The translations under genes and the position numbers were made by a program. Positions 62,195 through 64,000 of a stretch of 64,000 bases of DNA are shown here, one piece after another. The DNA comes from Asparagopsis taxiformis (Eukaryota; Rhodophyta; Florideophyceae; Bonnemaisoniales; Bonnemaisoniaceae): assembly GCA_030407315.1 (NCBI GenBank), contig JALQPE010000541.1:17217-81216 (forward strand), given 5' to 3'. Within the stretch, counting starts at the first letter, position 1, and each line of letters begins with the position of its first letter. The notes below the pieces were generated by a model, which saw only the letters and a list, made by a program, of their open reading frames with translations, was not told where the DNA came from and did not search any database.

Positions 62195-62505
62195 GGCATA
62201 CCCAAAATAATACCGGGTATAGTTTTTCCATACCAAATGCCAGGTGCAGCACTGCCATTGGCTACAGGCGGCCTGCCGACCGGCAGCCAATGGCAGTACT
62301 GCACCTGTACTTGGCATACCCAAAATAATACCGGGTATTATTTTACCATACCAAATGACAGGTGCAGCACTGCCATTGGCTACAGGCGGCCTGCCGACCG
62401 GCAGCCAATAGCAGTACTGCACCTGTACTTGGCGTACCCAAAATAATACCGGGTATAGTCCATGGCTGTGTTGGAGCCTTTTTCAGGTGCAGTCTAGTAT
62501 TTGAG
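62195..62505. repeat. 118-bp palindromic array, second locus, three units
   Basis: Core ATAATACCGGGTAT at 62207, 62325 and 62443, exact 118-bp spacing, nearly identical to the units at 57.1-58.0 kb. It ends in the same tail: CCATGGCTGTGTTGGAGCCT then TTTTCAGGTGCAGTCTAGTA (62459-62500). The shared tail marks a defined edge of a mobile unit. Confidence 0.93.
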
Positions 62506-62509
62506 AAAA

Positions 62510-63780
62510 GTCGAAATTATTAAGCTTGGATGCATGACGGTCATTGGCAGTAGTATCCTGTTCATCTTCAAGTAAGATGCATTTTCGAAGAGAGCATTAT
62601 GTTTTCCTGCATGGATACCATTCCATTTCATCTGGGATCGAAACTTTTACAGTATCCAGAAGGAAAGATGCATTTGTAGTTGGAGACTTGTCGACCTCCA
62701 ACTCAATAATAGGAACAGTATAGTCCTCCGGGAGCCCATCATTTGCTATGGGTATGATTACAATTCCTGGAGGATGTTCACCATTCATTATCTCTATCTC
62801 GCCCTCAATGAACCGACCAGTTTTAGAGTTGATTTCATAATAGCTGTAGACGGGAATACTCTAGTTGATGTCGTCGACAAGCTTTCAGTCGATTTTGCGA
62901 ATCTCAACATATCTTTTGATCCTGGATGGATCGATATGTAATGGACTATTGCGTGCCCATAATGACATTACAATCCTCTGAATAGACTTTCAACTGGGTG
63001 AGAAAAGAGCTACCAATCCACTTTGGAAAATAATACGACCTATAAAGTACTCAAGATCCTTCCATTTCTATATTCCCTAACTATACCATTTTCTAGTGGA
63101 AGAAAACACGACACGATTCTGGGTCCTCTGTCATAATAATTTTGGGAACTCTAACAGACGGTGCTCATGAAGAGACTGTTTCATCTACAAATGCTGTTCT
63201 CGTGGGCTCCTCTGTATACAGGAAATCTGGAGGAATGAGTAACACTATCGTTCTGATTCGAGAGTCTGAAGAGTAAGACTGTATCAACCACAGATATTCT
63301 TACTCCTGGACACTTGCGTCCCTCAAAGTAGAGAACTGCAGGAGAACTCTCAGCTGCCGGACAAAACCAATTTAAAGTATTCGGACTCGTTCTCATTCAC
63401 ATGGAAACCTGTTCAGGGCCCTCTCCCATATGGAACTCTCGAGCTAGTTCCCAGGAACATCTTTTAGGAACCGCATACTTGAACCTCCCTGCCAGCATCT
63501 TCAGCGGACATACCATCTGCAGCGAGCTAGACAGAATTGGGAATGATGCTATTGTTGGACAGAATAGTTCTCCTGTAGATGCACCTCGTCCTACCGTACA
63601 CGATTTCGCCTCCCAGTAGAACGTTTGTCTATCTTTTCTAGATGGGTCTACACGACAGTTCAGAATTAGTCTACCTCGACTAAGTCGATGGTATCGATCA
63701 ATGCATCATTCATATCTTTCTTGCCTGTTTCTTCCACCAGGGCGTGTCTACATTCTGTACCAATGATTGACCTCCACTTG
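62510..63780. other. Unassigned region, possible decayed coding sequence
   Basis: Several short frames look protein-like, for example PDEMEWYPC and LEVDKSPTTNASFLLDTVKV (minus, 62597-62788), VRISVVDTVLLFRLSNQ (minus, 63181-63396), and NLPASIFSGHTICSELDRIG (plus, 63401-63619). None extends to a domain I recognise. This may be another gene remnant on the minus strand. Confidence 0.3.
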
Positions 63781-63850
63781 GCAAAATATTCCTCAAAATA
63801 ATACCCGGTATTATTTTCCACACTAATCTGCCAGGTGGAGCTACGGCATT
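63781..63850. repeat. Single diverged unit of the 118-bp repeat family
   Basis: CAAAATAATACCCGGTATTA then TTTTCC, followed by CTGCCAGGTGGAGCTACGGC and ATTGG, repeats the AT palindrome and one CAGGTG arm of the 57.1-kb units. Confidence 0.7.
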
Positions 63851-64000
63851 GGATAGGATTGCACAGGCCCCGAAGCTATTACAGGCGTGCTCAATGACAG
63901 GGTAAAACTCTTAACCGTCGTAGATATGACGCTTTCTAGTCGCAGTGTGAGCGGAAAAATAAGAACGATAGCTTTTGTTTCCAGTACACCAGGTATTTAA

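Overview
The window is a transposon-rich nuclear segment of a eukaryote. Evidence for this is a spliceosomal intron with GTAAGT, TACTAAC and CAG signals (14124-14203), TATA boxes upstream of two genes, Ty1/copia and Ty3/gypsy retrotransposons, a MULE and a PIF/Harbinger DNA transposon, and remnants of ALG12-like and SHPRH-like genes. Genes with few or no introns, isolated between young LTR elements, with mixed GC content, fit a florideophyte red alga (Chondrus-like). That placement is inference, not proof.

Layout, left to right. 1-1160 holds no recognisable gene. 1170-6440 is a complete MULE with a 9-bp target duplication, long asymmetric terminal inverted repeats made of GC-rich minisatellite, and a DDE/SWIM transposase. 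7310-14411 is a cysteine-rich secreted-protein gene split by a very young Ty3/gypsy chromovirus-like element (8271-13938, two 398-bp LTRs identical by eye, TSD TGCC); the reading frame resumes exactly after the insertion. 16896-25717 is a PIF/Harbinger element with about 0.8-kb TIRs, a Myb/SANT-like coiled-coil protein and a DDE_4-type transposase. Between them lies GC-rich cargo: an organelle-targeted helical (PPR-like) fragment and a PsiD/phosphatidylserine-decarboxylase-family ORF that starts in mid-domain.

27644-39014 is a copia element (TSD TTTTG) whose gag-pol frame has one internal TAG. A second copia element (28140-34162, TSD ATAAT) is nested inside it; that one has its gag broken by a further insertion and its protease aspartate changed to histidine. 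The outer copia itself sits in an older dispersed repeat with a second copy near 42.2-42.7 kb.

40219-41595 encodes an unusual protein with a duplicated P-loop segment (first copy degenerate, second intact) followed directly by a C-terminal TIR domain. 43659-48326 encodes a 1555-residue protein with seven ILEI/FAM3-type repeats and a C-terminal caspase-like domain that appears to lack its catalytic residues. These two neighbouring, co-oriented genes are the best candidates here for something undescribed: TIR and caspase-like folds both belong to immunity and cell-death signalling.

From 48.4 kb to the end the window is dominated by palindromic repeats: a 17-unit 35-bp array, tracts of CAGT/ACTG palindromes, three discrete hairpins, and 118-bp units that each carry two palindromes. 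Between them lie decayed genes: an SHPRH-like RING/helicase, ALG12 with several stops and frameshifts, and a GalNAc-transferase-like fragment.
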